This document shows, piece after piece, positions 13,601 to 23,811 of a DNA stretch of 64,000 nt. Under the pieces are notes generated by a model. It made no database searches. It was not told the origin of the DNA and saw only the letters and a program-made list of their open reading frames with translations. This stretch comes from Mayamaea pseudoterrestris (taxonomy: Eukaryota > Bacillariophyta > Bacillariophyceae > Sellaphorales > Sellaphoraceae), in assembly GCA_027923505.1 (NCBI GenBank), contig BROI01000030.1, positions 62,001-126,000 of the forward strand, read 5' to 3'. A program made the position numbers and the translations under genes. Position 1 is the first letter of the stretch. The number at the start of each line of letters is the position of its first letter.

Positions 13601-14780
13601 GCCTCCAGGCAGTCCGTTTTGTACCATGTCAGACCATCCTCATGTCAATGGCACACCCTGGACATGTTTTGCATGACTCATTGGGTTGTTGGGTGATCAG
13701 GGACGGGGCATTGTAGTGGTATGATTCCATAATTTGCGGTGTTGGCCACACCCATTTTGCAGATGGTGTAGGCCTCCAGGCAGTCCGTTTTGCACCATTT
13801 CAGCCCATCCTCATGTCAATGGCACACCCTGGACATGTTTTGCCTGACTCATTGGGTTGTTGGGTGGCCAGGGCATGGGGAATTGTAGTGGTATGATTCC
13901 ATAATTGGGGGTGTTGGCCACACCCATCTTGTAGACCATTCCATGCTGTAGGCCTCCAGGCAGTCCGTTTTGTACCATGTCAGACCATCCTCATGTCAAT
14001 GGCACACCCTGGACATGTTTTGCATGACTCATTGGGTTGTTGGGTGATCAAGGGACGGGGCATTGTAGTGGTATGATTCCATAATTTGCGGTGTTGGCCA
14101 CACCCATTTTGCAGATGGTGTAGGCCTCCAGGCAGTCCGTTTTGCACCATTTCAGCCCATCCTCATGTCAATGGCACACCCTGGACATGTTTTGCCTGAC
14201 TCATTGGGTTGTTGGGTGGCGGGGCATGGGGCATTGTAGTGGTATGATTCCATAATTTGGGGTGTTGGCCACACCCATCTTGTAGACCATTCCATGCTGT
14301 AGGCCTCCAGGCAGTCCGTTTTGTACCATGTCAGACCATCCTCATGTCAATGGCACACCCTGGACATGTTTTGCATGACTCATTGGGTTGTTGGGTGATC
14401 AGGGGACGGGGCATTGTAGTGGTATGATTCCATAATTTGCGGTGTTGGCCACACCCATTTTGCAGATGGTGTAGGCCTCCAGGCAGTCCGTTTTGCACCA
14501 TTTCAGCCCATCTCCTGTCAATGGCACACCCTGGACATGTTTTGCCTGACTCATTGGGTTGTTGGGTGGCCAGGGCATGGGGCATTGTAGTGGTATGATT
14601 CCATAATTTGGGGTGTTGGCCACACCCATCTTGTAGACCATTCCATGCTGTAGGCCTCCAGGCAGTCCGTTTTGTACCATGTCAGACCATCCTCATGTCA
14701 ATGGCACACCCTGGACATGTTTTGCATGACTCATTGGGTTGTTGGGTGATCAGGGGACGGGGCATTGTAGTGGTATGATT

Positions 14781-14820
14781 CCATAATTTGGGGTGTTTTT
14801 GCAGATTGTGTAGGCCTCCA
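14781..14820. repeat. A2 unit with 12-bp deletion of the GGCCACACCCA segment
   Basis: The unit reads GGGGTGTTTTTGCAGATTGTG-like sequence across the place where GGTGTTGGCCACACCCATTT is expected, so the right half of the A dyad is missing in this copy only. The flanking units are normal and in phase. Confidence 0.8.
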
Positions 14821-15459
14821 GGCAGTCCGTTTTGCACCATTTCAGCCCATCCTCATGTCAATGGCACACCCTGGACATGTTTTGCCTGACTCATTGGGTT
14901 GTTGGGTGGCCAGGGCATGGGGCATTGTAGTGGTATGATTCCATAATTTGGGGTGTTGGCCACACCCATCTTGTAGACCATTCCATGCTGTAGGCCTCCA
15001 GGCAGTCCGTTTTGTACCATGTCAGACCATCCTCATGTCAATGGCACACCCTGGACATGTTTTGCATGACTCATTGGGTTGTTGGGTGATCAGGGGACGG
15101 GGCATTGTAGTGGTATGATTCCATAATTTGCGGTGTTGGCCACACCCATTTTGCAGATGGTGTAGGCCTCCAGGCAGTCCGTTTTGCACCATTTCAGCCC
15201 ATCCTCATGTCAATGGCACACCCTGGACATGTTTTGCCTGACTCATTGGGTTGTTGGGTGGCCAGGGCATGGGGCATTGTAGTGGTATGATTCCATAATT
15301 TGGGGTGTTGGCCACACCCATCTTGTAGACCATTCCATGCTGTAGGCCTCCAGGCAGTCCGTTTTGTACCATGTCAGACCATCCTCATGTCAATGGCACA
15401 CCCTGACATGTTTTGCATGACTCATTGGGTTGTTGGGTGACCGGGGACGGGGCATTGTA

Positions 15460-15850
15460 GTGGTATGATCCATAATTTGGGGTGTTGGCCACTCCCATCT
15501 TGTAGTCTATCACATGCTGTAGGCCTCCAGGCAGTCCGTTTTGTACCATTTCAGCCCATCCTCATGTCAATGGCACACCCTGGACATGTTTTGCCTGACT
15601 CATTGGGTTGTTGGGTGATCAGGGCATGGGGCATTGTAGTGGTATGATTCCATAATTTGGGGTGTTGGCCACACCCACGTGACCGATGGTGTAGGCCTCC
15701 AGGCAGTCCGTTTTGTACCATTTCAGACCATCCTCATGTCAATGGCACACCCTGGACATGTTTTGCCTGACTCATTGGGTTGTTGGGGGGGGGCCATGGC
15801 CAGAGGGCAGTTTCATCCTGTCATGATTTTGGTGGCATTATTTGGGGTGT
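15460..15850. repeat. Strongly diverged A dimer inside the homogeneous array
   Basis: This stretch carries several private changes packed together: TGTAGTCTATCACATGCT for TGTAGACCATTCCATGCT near 15,500, a CCCACGTGACCGATGG junction near 15,676, and at about 15,784-15,840 a run of ten Gs followed by CCATGGCCAGAGGGCAG and about 30 bp that do not align well to the monomer before TTTGGGGTGTTGG resumes. The units on both sides are canonical. It could be an older relic unit that escaped homogenisation, a gene-conversion patch, or a local consensus error. Confidence 0.7.
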
Positions 15851-16914
15851 TGGCCACACCCATCTTGTAGACCATTCCATGCTGTAGGCCTCCAGGCAGT
15901 CCGTTTTGTACCATGTCAGACCATCCTCATGTCAATGGCACACCCTGGACATGTTTTGCATGACTCATTGGGTTGTTGGGTGATCAGGGGACGGGGCATT
16001 GTAGTGGTATGATTCCATAATTTGCGGTGTTGGCCACACCCATTTTGCAGATGGTGTAGGCCTCCAGGCAGTCCGTTTTGCACCATTTCAGCCCATCCTC
16101 ATGTCAATGGCACACCCTGGACATGTTTTGCCTGACTCATTGGGTTGTTGGGTGGCCAGGGCATGGGGCATTGTAGTGGTATGATTCCATAATTTGGGGT
16201 GTTGGCCACACCCATCTTGTAGACCATTCCCAGCTGTAGGCCTCCAGGCAGTCCGTTTTGTACCATGTCAGACCATCCTCATGTCAATGGCACACCCTGG
16301 ACATGTTTTGCATGACTCATTGGGTTGTTGGGTGATCAGACGGGGCATTGTAGTGGTATGATTCCATAATTTGCGGTGTTGGCCACACCCATTTTGCAGA
16401 TGGTGTAGGCCTCCAGGCAGTCCGTTTTGCACCATTTCAGCCCATCCTCATGTCAATGGCACACCCTGGACATGTTTTTGCCTGACTCATTGGGTTGTTG
16501 GGTGCCAGGGCATGGGGCATTGTAGTGGTATGATTCCATAATTTGGGGTGTTGGCCACACCCATCTTGTAGACCATTCCATGCTGTAGGCCTCCAGGCAG
16601 TCCGTTTTGTACCATGTCAGACCATCCTCATGTCAATGGCACACCCTGGACATGTTTTGCATGACTCATTGGGTTGTTGGGTGATCAGGGGACGGGGCAT
16701 TGTAGTGGTATGATTCCATAATTTGCGGTGTTGGCCACACCCATTTTGCAGATGGTGTAGGCCTCCAGGCAGTCCGTTTTCACCATTTCAGCCCATCCTC
16801 ATGTCAATGGCACACCCTGGACATGTTTTGCCTGACTCATTGGGTTGTTGGGTGGCCAGGGCATGGGGCATTGTAGTGGTATGATTCCATAATTTGGGGT
16901 GTTGGCCACACCCA

Positions 16915-17125
16915 TCTTGTAGACCATTCCATGCTGTATGTCAGACCATCCTCATGTCAATGGCACACCCTGGACATGTTTTGCATGACTCATTGGGTTG
17001 TTGGGTGATCCGGGGACGGGGCATTGTAGTGGTATGATTCCATAATTTGGGGTGTTGGCCACACCCATTTTGCAGATGGTGTAGGCCTCCAGGCAGTCCG
17101 TTTTGCACCATTTTTGCACCATTTC
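16915..17125. repeat. A2 unit missing 27 bp, followed by an 11-bp slippage duplication
   Basis: At about 16,939 ATGCTGTA joins directly to TGTCAGACC, losing 27 bp that span the usual monomer start (GGCCTCCAGGCAGTCCG and after). About 165 bp later, at 17,101-17,123, the TTTTGCACCAT segment is present twice in tandem. Both events lie just ahead of the deletion-rich zone that starts at about 17,241. Confidence 0.8.
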
Positions 17126-17240
17126 AGCCCATCCTCATGTCAATGGCACACCCTGGACATGTTTTGCCCGACTCATTGGGTTGTTGGGTGGCCAGGGCAT
17201 GGGGCATTGTAGTGGTATGATTCCATAATTTGGGGTGTTG

Positions 17241-19540
17241 GCCACACCCACTGTAGACCAGCGGGCCTCCGGCAGTCCGTTTTGTACCATGCAGACATCC
17301 TCATGTCAATGCACACGACATGTTATGGGTTGTTGGGAGATCAGGCGGGGTGGTGGTTGATTCCAAATTTGGGTTGGCCATACCCATTTTGCAGATGGTG
17401 TGGCCCCAGGCAGTCCGTTTTGCACATTTCAGCCCATCCATGTCAGATTTTGCGACATTGGGGTTGGGGGGCCAGGGATGGGATGTAGTGGAACCAATTT
17501 GGGTGTTGGCCACACCCACTGTAGACCATTCCATGCTGTGCCTCCAGGCAGTCGTTTTGTACCATTCAGACATCCCAGTCAATGGCACACCGAATTTTGC
17601 CTGACATTGGTTGTTGGGTGGCCGGGTGGGGGTTGAGTGTAGATTCAAAGGTGTTGGCCACACCATTGGCAGTAGGCCTCCAGGAGTCCTTTTGAATTTC
17701 AGCCCATCCTGTCAATGGCACACCGAATGTTTTGCCTGACTTGGGTTGTTGGGTGGCCAGATGGGGGTGTAGTGGTTGATTCCAAATTGGGGTGTTGGCC
17801 ACACCCACCTTGTAGAATCCAGCCCAGCAGTCGTTGAACATCCTGTCAATGGCACACGCAGTTTTTGTGATCAGGGTGTTGGGTGATCAGGGCGGGGCAT
17901 TGGAGTGGTAAGAATCCATAATTTGTGGTGTTGGCCACACCCACGTGCAGTATGGTGCGCTCAGGCAGTCCGTTTTGCACCATTTCAGCCTCTCATGTCA
18001 AGACCGGACATTTGATATTGGGTTGTTGGGTGGCCAGGATGGGGCATTGTAGAGGTTGAACCAAATTTGGGTGTTGGCCACACCCACGGAGACCACATGC
18101 TGTGGCTCCAGCAGTCCGTTTTGTCTCAGACATCTCATGTCAATGGCATACCCTGACATGTTTTGCCTGACTCATTGGGTTTTGCGCGGGGGTGACAGGT
18201 CAGATTCATGGTGTTGGCAGCGAGGGCTCCAGGCAGTCCGTTTTGAATTTGAGTCCTGTCATGGAACGGAATGTTTTGCTGACCATTGGGTTGTTGGGTG
18301 GCCAGGTGGGCGAGAACAATGTTGGCACACCAGAACCAGGAGTCTACAGCTCCTGTCAATGGCAAGACATGTTTTGCCTGACATTGGGTTGGGTGGCAGG
18401 GGAGATTCAAATTGGTGTTGGCAACAAGAGATGTGTCGAGTGATTACCTTTAATGGGATTTTGCTGATCAGGTTTGTGGCCAGGGCATGGGCGACAGGTC
18501 AGAATCCAATTTGGGGTGTTGGCCAACAGACCGGGCTCCAGGCAGTGTTACGATTTTGCAAGTTTGGCCCGTAAAAGGGGTGTTGGCCACACCCATGTTC
18601 GTCGTTTTGAATAATACCTGTCATGCAAAATTTGTGATATTGGGTTGTTGGGTGGCCAGGGACGGGCATTGTAGTGGTATGATTCCATAATTTGCGGTGT
18701 TGGCTCCACCCATTTTGCAGATGGTGTAGGCCTCCAGGCAGTCCGTTTTGCACCATTTCAGCCCATCTCATGTCAATGGCACACCCTGACATGTTTTGCC
18801 TGACTCATTGGGTTTTTGGGTGGCCAGGCATGGGCATTGTAGTGGTATGATTCCATAATTTGGGGTGTTGGCCACACCCATCTTGTAGACCATTCCATGC
18901 TGTAGGCCTCCAGGCAATCCGTTTTGTACCATGTCAGGACCATCCTCATGTCAATGTAGCAAAACACCCGACATGTTTTGGTATAACTCATTGGGTTGTT
19001 GGGAGAGGGGATTGTAGTGGTATGATTCCATAATTTAAGGTTGGCCACACCCCATTTTGCAGACGGTGTGGCTCCAGGAGTCCCTTTGAATTTCTATGGA
19101 ATTGGGCGTTGTGGCCAGGCATGGGGCGTTGTAGTGGTATGATTCCAATTGGGTGTTGGCCACACCCATCTTTGGAGACATCGTGCTCCAGGAGTCGTTT
19201 TGTACCATCAACACTCCTGTCAATGGAACCGGACATGTTTTGGTCTGACCATGGTTGTTGGGGATCAGGGATTGGGGAGTGGTAAGAATCCAAATTGTGT
19301 TGCAAATCTTTTGATCAGCCAACCCCAAGGACACCGAATTTTTTTTGTAATTGTTGTTGGGTGGCCAGGGATGGGATGTAGTGGTAAGAATCCAAATTTG
19401 GGGTGTGGCCACACCACTGGTAGCCCATTCCATGCTGTGGCTCCAGGCAGTCCGCGTTTTGTACATGTCAAATCATGGAACGACATGTTTTGTCTGACCA
19501 TTGGTATTGGTGGCCAGGGGATGGGGATTGTAGTGGTATG
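17241..19540. repeat. Deletion-rich, degraded zone of array A
   Basis: Recognisable A monomers continue but with many short internal deletions: GTTGTTGGG, GGTGTTGGCCACACC, CAGGCAGTCC and GTCAATGGCACAC blocks survive while the spacers shrink. Deletions far outnumber substitutions. The centre, about 18,180-18,600, is the worst and includes stretches such as AGAACAATGTTGGCACACC that are hard to place. A near-normal stretch returns at about 18,660-19,000, then erosion resumes to about 19,540. Either this is an old unmaintained segment or a poorly resolved consensus of long reads. Overlapping apparent ORFs on both strands are frame noise. Confidence 0.8.
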
Positions 19541-20190
19541 ATTCCATAATTTGCGGTGTTGGCCACACCCATTTTGCAGATGGTGTGGCAGTCCGTTTTT
19601 GCACCATTTCAGCCCATCCTCATGTCAATGGCAATTGCCTGACTCATTGGGTTGTTGGGTGGCCAGGGCATGGGGCATTGTAGTGGTATGATTCCATAAT
19701 GTGGGGTGTTGGCCACACCCATCTTGTAGACCATTCCATGCTGTAGGCCACAAGGCAGTCCGTTTTGTACCATGTCAGCCCATCCTCATGTCAATGGCAC
19801 ACCCTGGACATGGTTTGCATGACTCATTGGGTTGTTGGGTGATCAGGGGATGGGGCATTGTAGTGGTATGATTCCATAATTTGGGGTGTTGGCCACACCC
19901 ATTTTGCAGATGGTGTAGGCCTCCAGGCAGTCCGTTTTGCACCATTTCAGCCCATCCTCATGTCAATGGCACACCCTGGACATGTTTTGCCTGACTCATT
20001 GGGTTGTTGGGTGATCAGGGGACGGGACATTGTAGTGGTATGATTCCATAATTTGGGGTGTTGGCCACACCCATTTTGCAGATGGCGTAGGCCTCCAGTC
20101 CGTTTTGCACCATGTCAGCCCATCCTCATGTCAATGGCACACCCTGGACATGTTTTGCCTGACTCATTGGGTTGTTGGGTGGCCAGGGCA
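19541..20190. repeat. Near-canonical A units next to the A/B boundary, dimer order disturbed
   Basis: Sequence quality returns to near consensus, but the strict A1-A2 alternation breaks. The unit at about 19,928-20,096 has an A1 head (TTTTGCACCATTTCAGCCC) and an A2 tail (GTGATCAGGGGACGGG, TTTTGCAGATGG). It is followed by an A1-like head that stops at GGCCAGGGCA, base 20,190. Hybrid units of this kind are the expected product of unequal exchange between out-of-register monomers. Confidence 0.8.
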
Positions 20191-20200
20191 TCACCAATAT
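20181..20200. other. Left A-to-B satellite junction
   Basis: Family A reads GTGGCCAGGGCA up to 20,190 and family B starts at TCACCAATATC from 20,191. One base (T) is shared by both continuations. The A break lies in its GGCCAGGG segment (20,181-20,188). The B break lies inside the 19-bp dyad of the B monomer, so only its right arm (TCACCA) is present. The join is sharp, with no filler. Confidence 0.9.
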
Positions 20201-22070
20201 CATTGCCGTCCCCTGAGACACTAGCCAGGCATACCATCTTGTTGCGCAGCCTGAATAATGATGTTGGCACCATTCTGGTGTCATTTGGGTGTATACATGG
20301 CCTGCTGTAGGGGCATTTGAATGTCATGGCATCTGCGGGCTGAGACTGGTGACAAGTTGACACCAATATCATTGCCATCCCCTGAGACACTAGCCAGGCA
20401 TACCATCTTGTAGCGCAGCCTGAATAATGATGTTGGCACCATTCTGGTGTCATTTGGGTGTATACATGGCCTGCTGTAGGGGCATTTGAATGTCACGGCA
20501 TCTGCAGGCTGAGACTGGTGACAAGTTGTCACCAATATCATTACCGTCCCCTGAGACACTAGCCAGGCATACCATCTTGTAGCGCAGCCTGAATAATGAT
20601 GTTGGCACCATTCTGGTGTATTTTGGGCACCTACAGGGCTTGCTGTAGGGGCGTTTGAATGTCACGGCATCTGCGGGCTGAGACTGGTGACAAGTTGTCG
20701 CCAATATCATTGCCATCCCCTGAAACACTAGCCAGGCATATCATCTTGTAGCGCAGCCTGAATAATGATGTTGGCACCATTCTGGTGTATTTTGGGCACC
20801 TACAGGGCCTGCTGTAGGGGCGTTTGAATGTCACGGCATCCGCGGGCTGAGACTGGTGACAAGTTGTTACCAATATCATTGCTGTCCCCTGAGACAATAG
20901 CTAGGCATACCATCTTGTGGCGCAGTTTGTATAATGATCATGGCACCATTCTGGTGTCATTTGGGTGTATACATGGCCTGCTGTACGGTAGGGGCGTTTG
21001 AATGTCACGGCATCTGCAGGCTGAGACTGGTGACAAGTTGTCACCAATATCATTGCCAGCCCCTGAGACAATATCCAGGCATACCATCTTGTAGCGCAGC
21101 CTGAATAATGATGTTGGCACCATTCTGGTGTTATTTGGTTGTATACATGGCCTGCTGTAGGGGCGTTTGAATGTCACGGCATCTGCAGGCTGAGACTGGT
21201 GACAAGTTGTCACCAATATCATTGCCATCCCCTGAGACACTAGCCAGGCATACCATCTTGTAGCGCAGCCTGAATAATGATGTTGGCACCATTCTGGTGT
21301 CATTTGGGTGTATACATGGCCTGCTATAGGGGCGTTTGAATGTCACGGCATCTGCAGGCTGAGACTGGTGACAAGTTGTCACCAATATCATTGCCGTCCC
21401 CTGAGACACTAGCCAGGGCATACCATCTTGTAGGGCAGCTTGAATAATGATATTGGCAATATTCTGGTGTCATTTGGGTGTATACATGGCCTGCTGTAGG
21501 GGCGTTTGAATGTCACGGCATCTGCAGGCTGAGACTGGTGACAAGTTGTCACCAATATCATTGCCATCCCCTGAGACACTAGCCAGGCATACTATCTTGT
21601 AGCGCAGCCTGAATAATGATGTTGGCACCATTCTGGTGTCATTTGGGTATACTCATGGCCTGTTCTAGGGGCGTTTGAATGTCACGGCATCCGCGGGCTG
21701 AGACTGGTGACAAGTTGTCACCAATATCATTACCGTCCCCTGAGACACTAGCCAGGCATACCATCTTGTAGCGCAGCCTGAATAATGATGTTGGCACCAT
21801 TCTGGTGTATTTTGGGCACCTACAGGGCTTGCTGTAGGGGCGTTTGAATGTCACGGCATCTGCGGGCTGAGACTGGTGACAAGTTGTCGCCAATATCATT
21901 GCCATCCCCTGAGACACTAGCCAGGCATACCATCTTGTAGCGCAATTTGAATAATGATGTTGGCACCATTCTGGTGTCATTTGGGTGTATACATGGCCTG
22001 CTGTAGGGGTGTTTGAATGTCACGGCATCTGCAGGCTGAGACTGGTGACAAGTTGTCACCAATATCATTG
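20191..22070. repeat. Left arm of B array, fairly intact, mixed subfamilies
   Basis: About eleven units close to full length. Units ending GTGTATACATGGCCTGCTG are interleaved with units carrying GTATTTTGGGCACCTACAGG and GGCTTGCTG (for example near 20,620, 20,790 and 21,810). A distinctive unit near 20,891-20,940 has GAGACAATAGCTAGGC and TTGTGGCGCAGTTTGTATAA, a variant seen again near 31,325. Confidence 0.88.
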
Positions 22071-23811
22071 ATCCTCCGAGACACTAGCCAGGTATACCAT
22101 CTTGTAGCGCAGCCTGAATAATGATGGCTGGCACCATTCTGGTGTCTTTTGGGTGTCTACAGGGCTTGCTGTAGGGTCGTTTGAATGTCACGGCATCTGC
22201 AGGCTGAGACTGGTGACAAGTTGTCACCAATATCATTGCCGTCCCCTGAGACACTAGCCAGGCATACCATCTTGTAGCGCAGCCGCGATAATGATGTTGG
22301 CACCATTCTGGTGTATTTTGGCACCTACAGGCTGTGCTGTAGGGGGTTTGAATGTCGCGGCATCTGCGGGCTGAGACTGGTGACAAGTTGTCACCAATTC
22401 TTGCCTCCCCTGAGACACTATGCCAGGCAATAATACTGGTTGCGCACATGCTAATGATCTTGCATGTTCCTTGTATTTTGTGGCACCTACATGGCCTGCT
22501 GTACGTTTGAATGTCACGGCATCTGCAGGCTGAGACTGGTGACGAGTTGTCACCAATATCATTGCCTCCCCTGAGCACACTAGCCAGGCATACCATCTTG
22601 TTGCGCAGCCTGAATAATGATGTTGGCACCATTCTGGTGTCATTTGAGTGCATACATGGCCTGCTGTAGGGCGTTTGAATGTCACGGCATCTGCAGGCTG
22701 AGACTGGTGACAAGTTGTCACCAATATCATTGCGTCCCCTGAGACACTAGCCAGGCATGCCATCTTGTTGCGCAGCCTGAATAATGATGTTGGCACCATT
22801 CTGGTGTCATTTGGGTGTATACATGGCCTTGCTGTAGCGTTTGAATGTCACGGCATCTGCAGGCTGAGACTGGATGACAGAGTTGTCGCCATCATTGCCA
22901 TCCCTTGAGACACTGCCAGGCATAACCCTTGTTGCGCAGCCTGAATTGATGTTGGCACACCATTCTGGTGCTCATTTGGGTACGCCTGCTTGGGGCGGGT
23001 AATGTCACGCATCTGCGGGGCTGACATTGGTGACATGTTGCCAATCTCATTGCCATCCCTGAGACACTAGCCAGGCATACGCATCTTGTTTGCAGCCTGA
23101 ATAATGATGTTGGCCCCATTCTGTGGTGTCATTTGGGTGTCCTCTGTAGGCGTTTAGTCCCATCAGGCTGAGACTGGTAAGTTGTATTCATTGCATCCTG
23201 AGACACAGCAGGCATACTATCTTGTTGCGCAGCCTGAATATTGATGTTGGCACCATTCTGGTGTCATTTGGGTATACTCATGGCCTGTTCACAAAGGGGC
23301 GTTGTCGCTCCTAGGCTGAGATTGGTGACAAGTTGTCACCAATAATCGTGCCATCCCGAGACACTAGCCAGGCATACCATCTTGTAGTGCAGCCTGAATA
23401 ATGATGTTGGCACCATTCTGGTGTCATTTGGGTGCTCATGGCCTGCTGTAGGGGCGTTGAATGTCATGGCATCTGCAGGCTGAGACCTGTGTGGATTGTC
23501 ACCAATATCATTGCGTCCCCTTGAGACACTAGCCAGGCATACCATCTTGTTGCGCAGCCTGAATATTGATGTTGGCACCATTCTGGTGTATTTTGGGCAC
23601 CTACAGGGCTTGCTGTAGGGCGTTTGAATGTCACGGCATCCGCGGGCTGAGATCTTGTCATGTTCACCCCTGAAGCACTCACACCTGAGAATGTTGGCCA
23701 ATCGTTCATGGTGTTCCTGTGGTTTGTTCCGCGGCAGTCTGCAAGACTGATAATATCGTTGCCGTCCCCTGGCAACATCTTGTTGCGCTGTTGTGGCACC
23801 ATTCTGGTGTG
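22071..23811. repeat. Deletion-rich zone of B array
   Basis: Units are shortened by many small deletions, with the worst stretches at about 22,420-22,500, 22,840-23,330 and 23,640-23,811. Core words (GTTGCGCAGCCTGAAT, GATGTTGGCACCATTCTGG, GAGACACTAGCCAGGCATA) remain recognisable, so this is still family B. It ends at the left edge of the 2.98-kb duplicated segment. Confidence 0.82.
23650..23760. other. About 100 bp not alignable to family B
   Basis: Between CGCGGGCTGAGA and GCCGTCCCCTGG lies sequence such as TGTTCACCCCTGAAGCACTC and GTTCCTGTGGTTTGTTCCGC that does not match either satellite consensus by eye. It could be a small unique insert, a scrambled unit or a consensus error. No ORF of note, terminal repeats or poly-A tail is visible. 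Confidence 0.5.

Larger units (their letters stand above)
1..20190. repeat. Satellite family A, left array (351-bp dimeric higher-order repeat)
   Basis: This is a head-to-tail array in one orientation. Two related monomers alternate: A1 (180 bp, begins GGCAGTCCGTTTTGCACCAT) and A2 (171 bp, begins GGCAGTCCGTTTTGTACCAT). Starts at 4290, 4470, 4641, 4821 and 4992 give spacings of 180, 171, 180 and 171, so the true period is 351 bp. A1 is marked by GTGGCCAGGGCATGGGG and by CTTGTAGACCATTCCATGCT. A2 is marked by GTGATCAGGGACGGGG and TTTTGCAGATGGTG, and is 9 bp shorter through those two segments. About 57 dimer lengths fit. Units from about 1.0 to 17.2 kb are nearly identical. No gene, transposon or unique sequence is seen except short diverged patches listed separately. 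Family identity is unknown to me. The role (centromere, pericentromere, subtelomere) is not decidable from sequence. Confidence 0.97.

Noticed and set aside
15784-15795. G-quadruplex or regulatory G run
   Set aside because: It is a single run of ten Gs in one unit, not part of a four-run motif, and a plausible homopolymer sequencing error.
18056-18574. A 172-codon plus-strand open frame and overlapping frames on both strands in the eroded A zone
   Set aside because: Random deletions remove stops that normally occur in A. Frames overlap on both strands and the translations only echo satellite words.
1-20190. Human or primate alpha satellite, suggested by the 171-bp A2 unit
   Set aside because: Only the length is similar. 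The sequence is GC-richer and shows none of the alpha-satellite words I know, such as the CENP-B box region.
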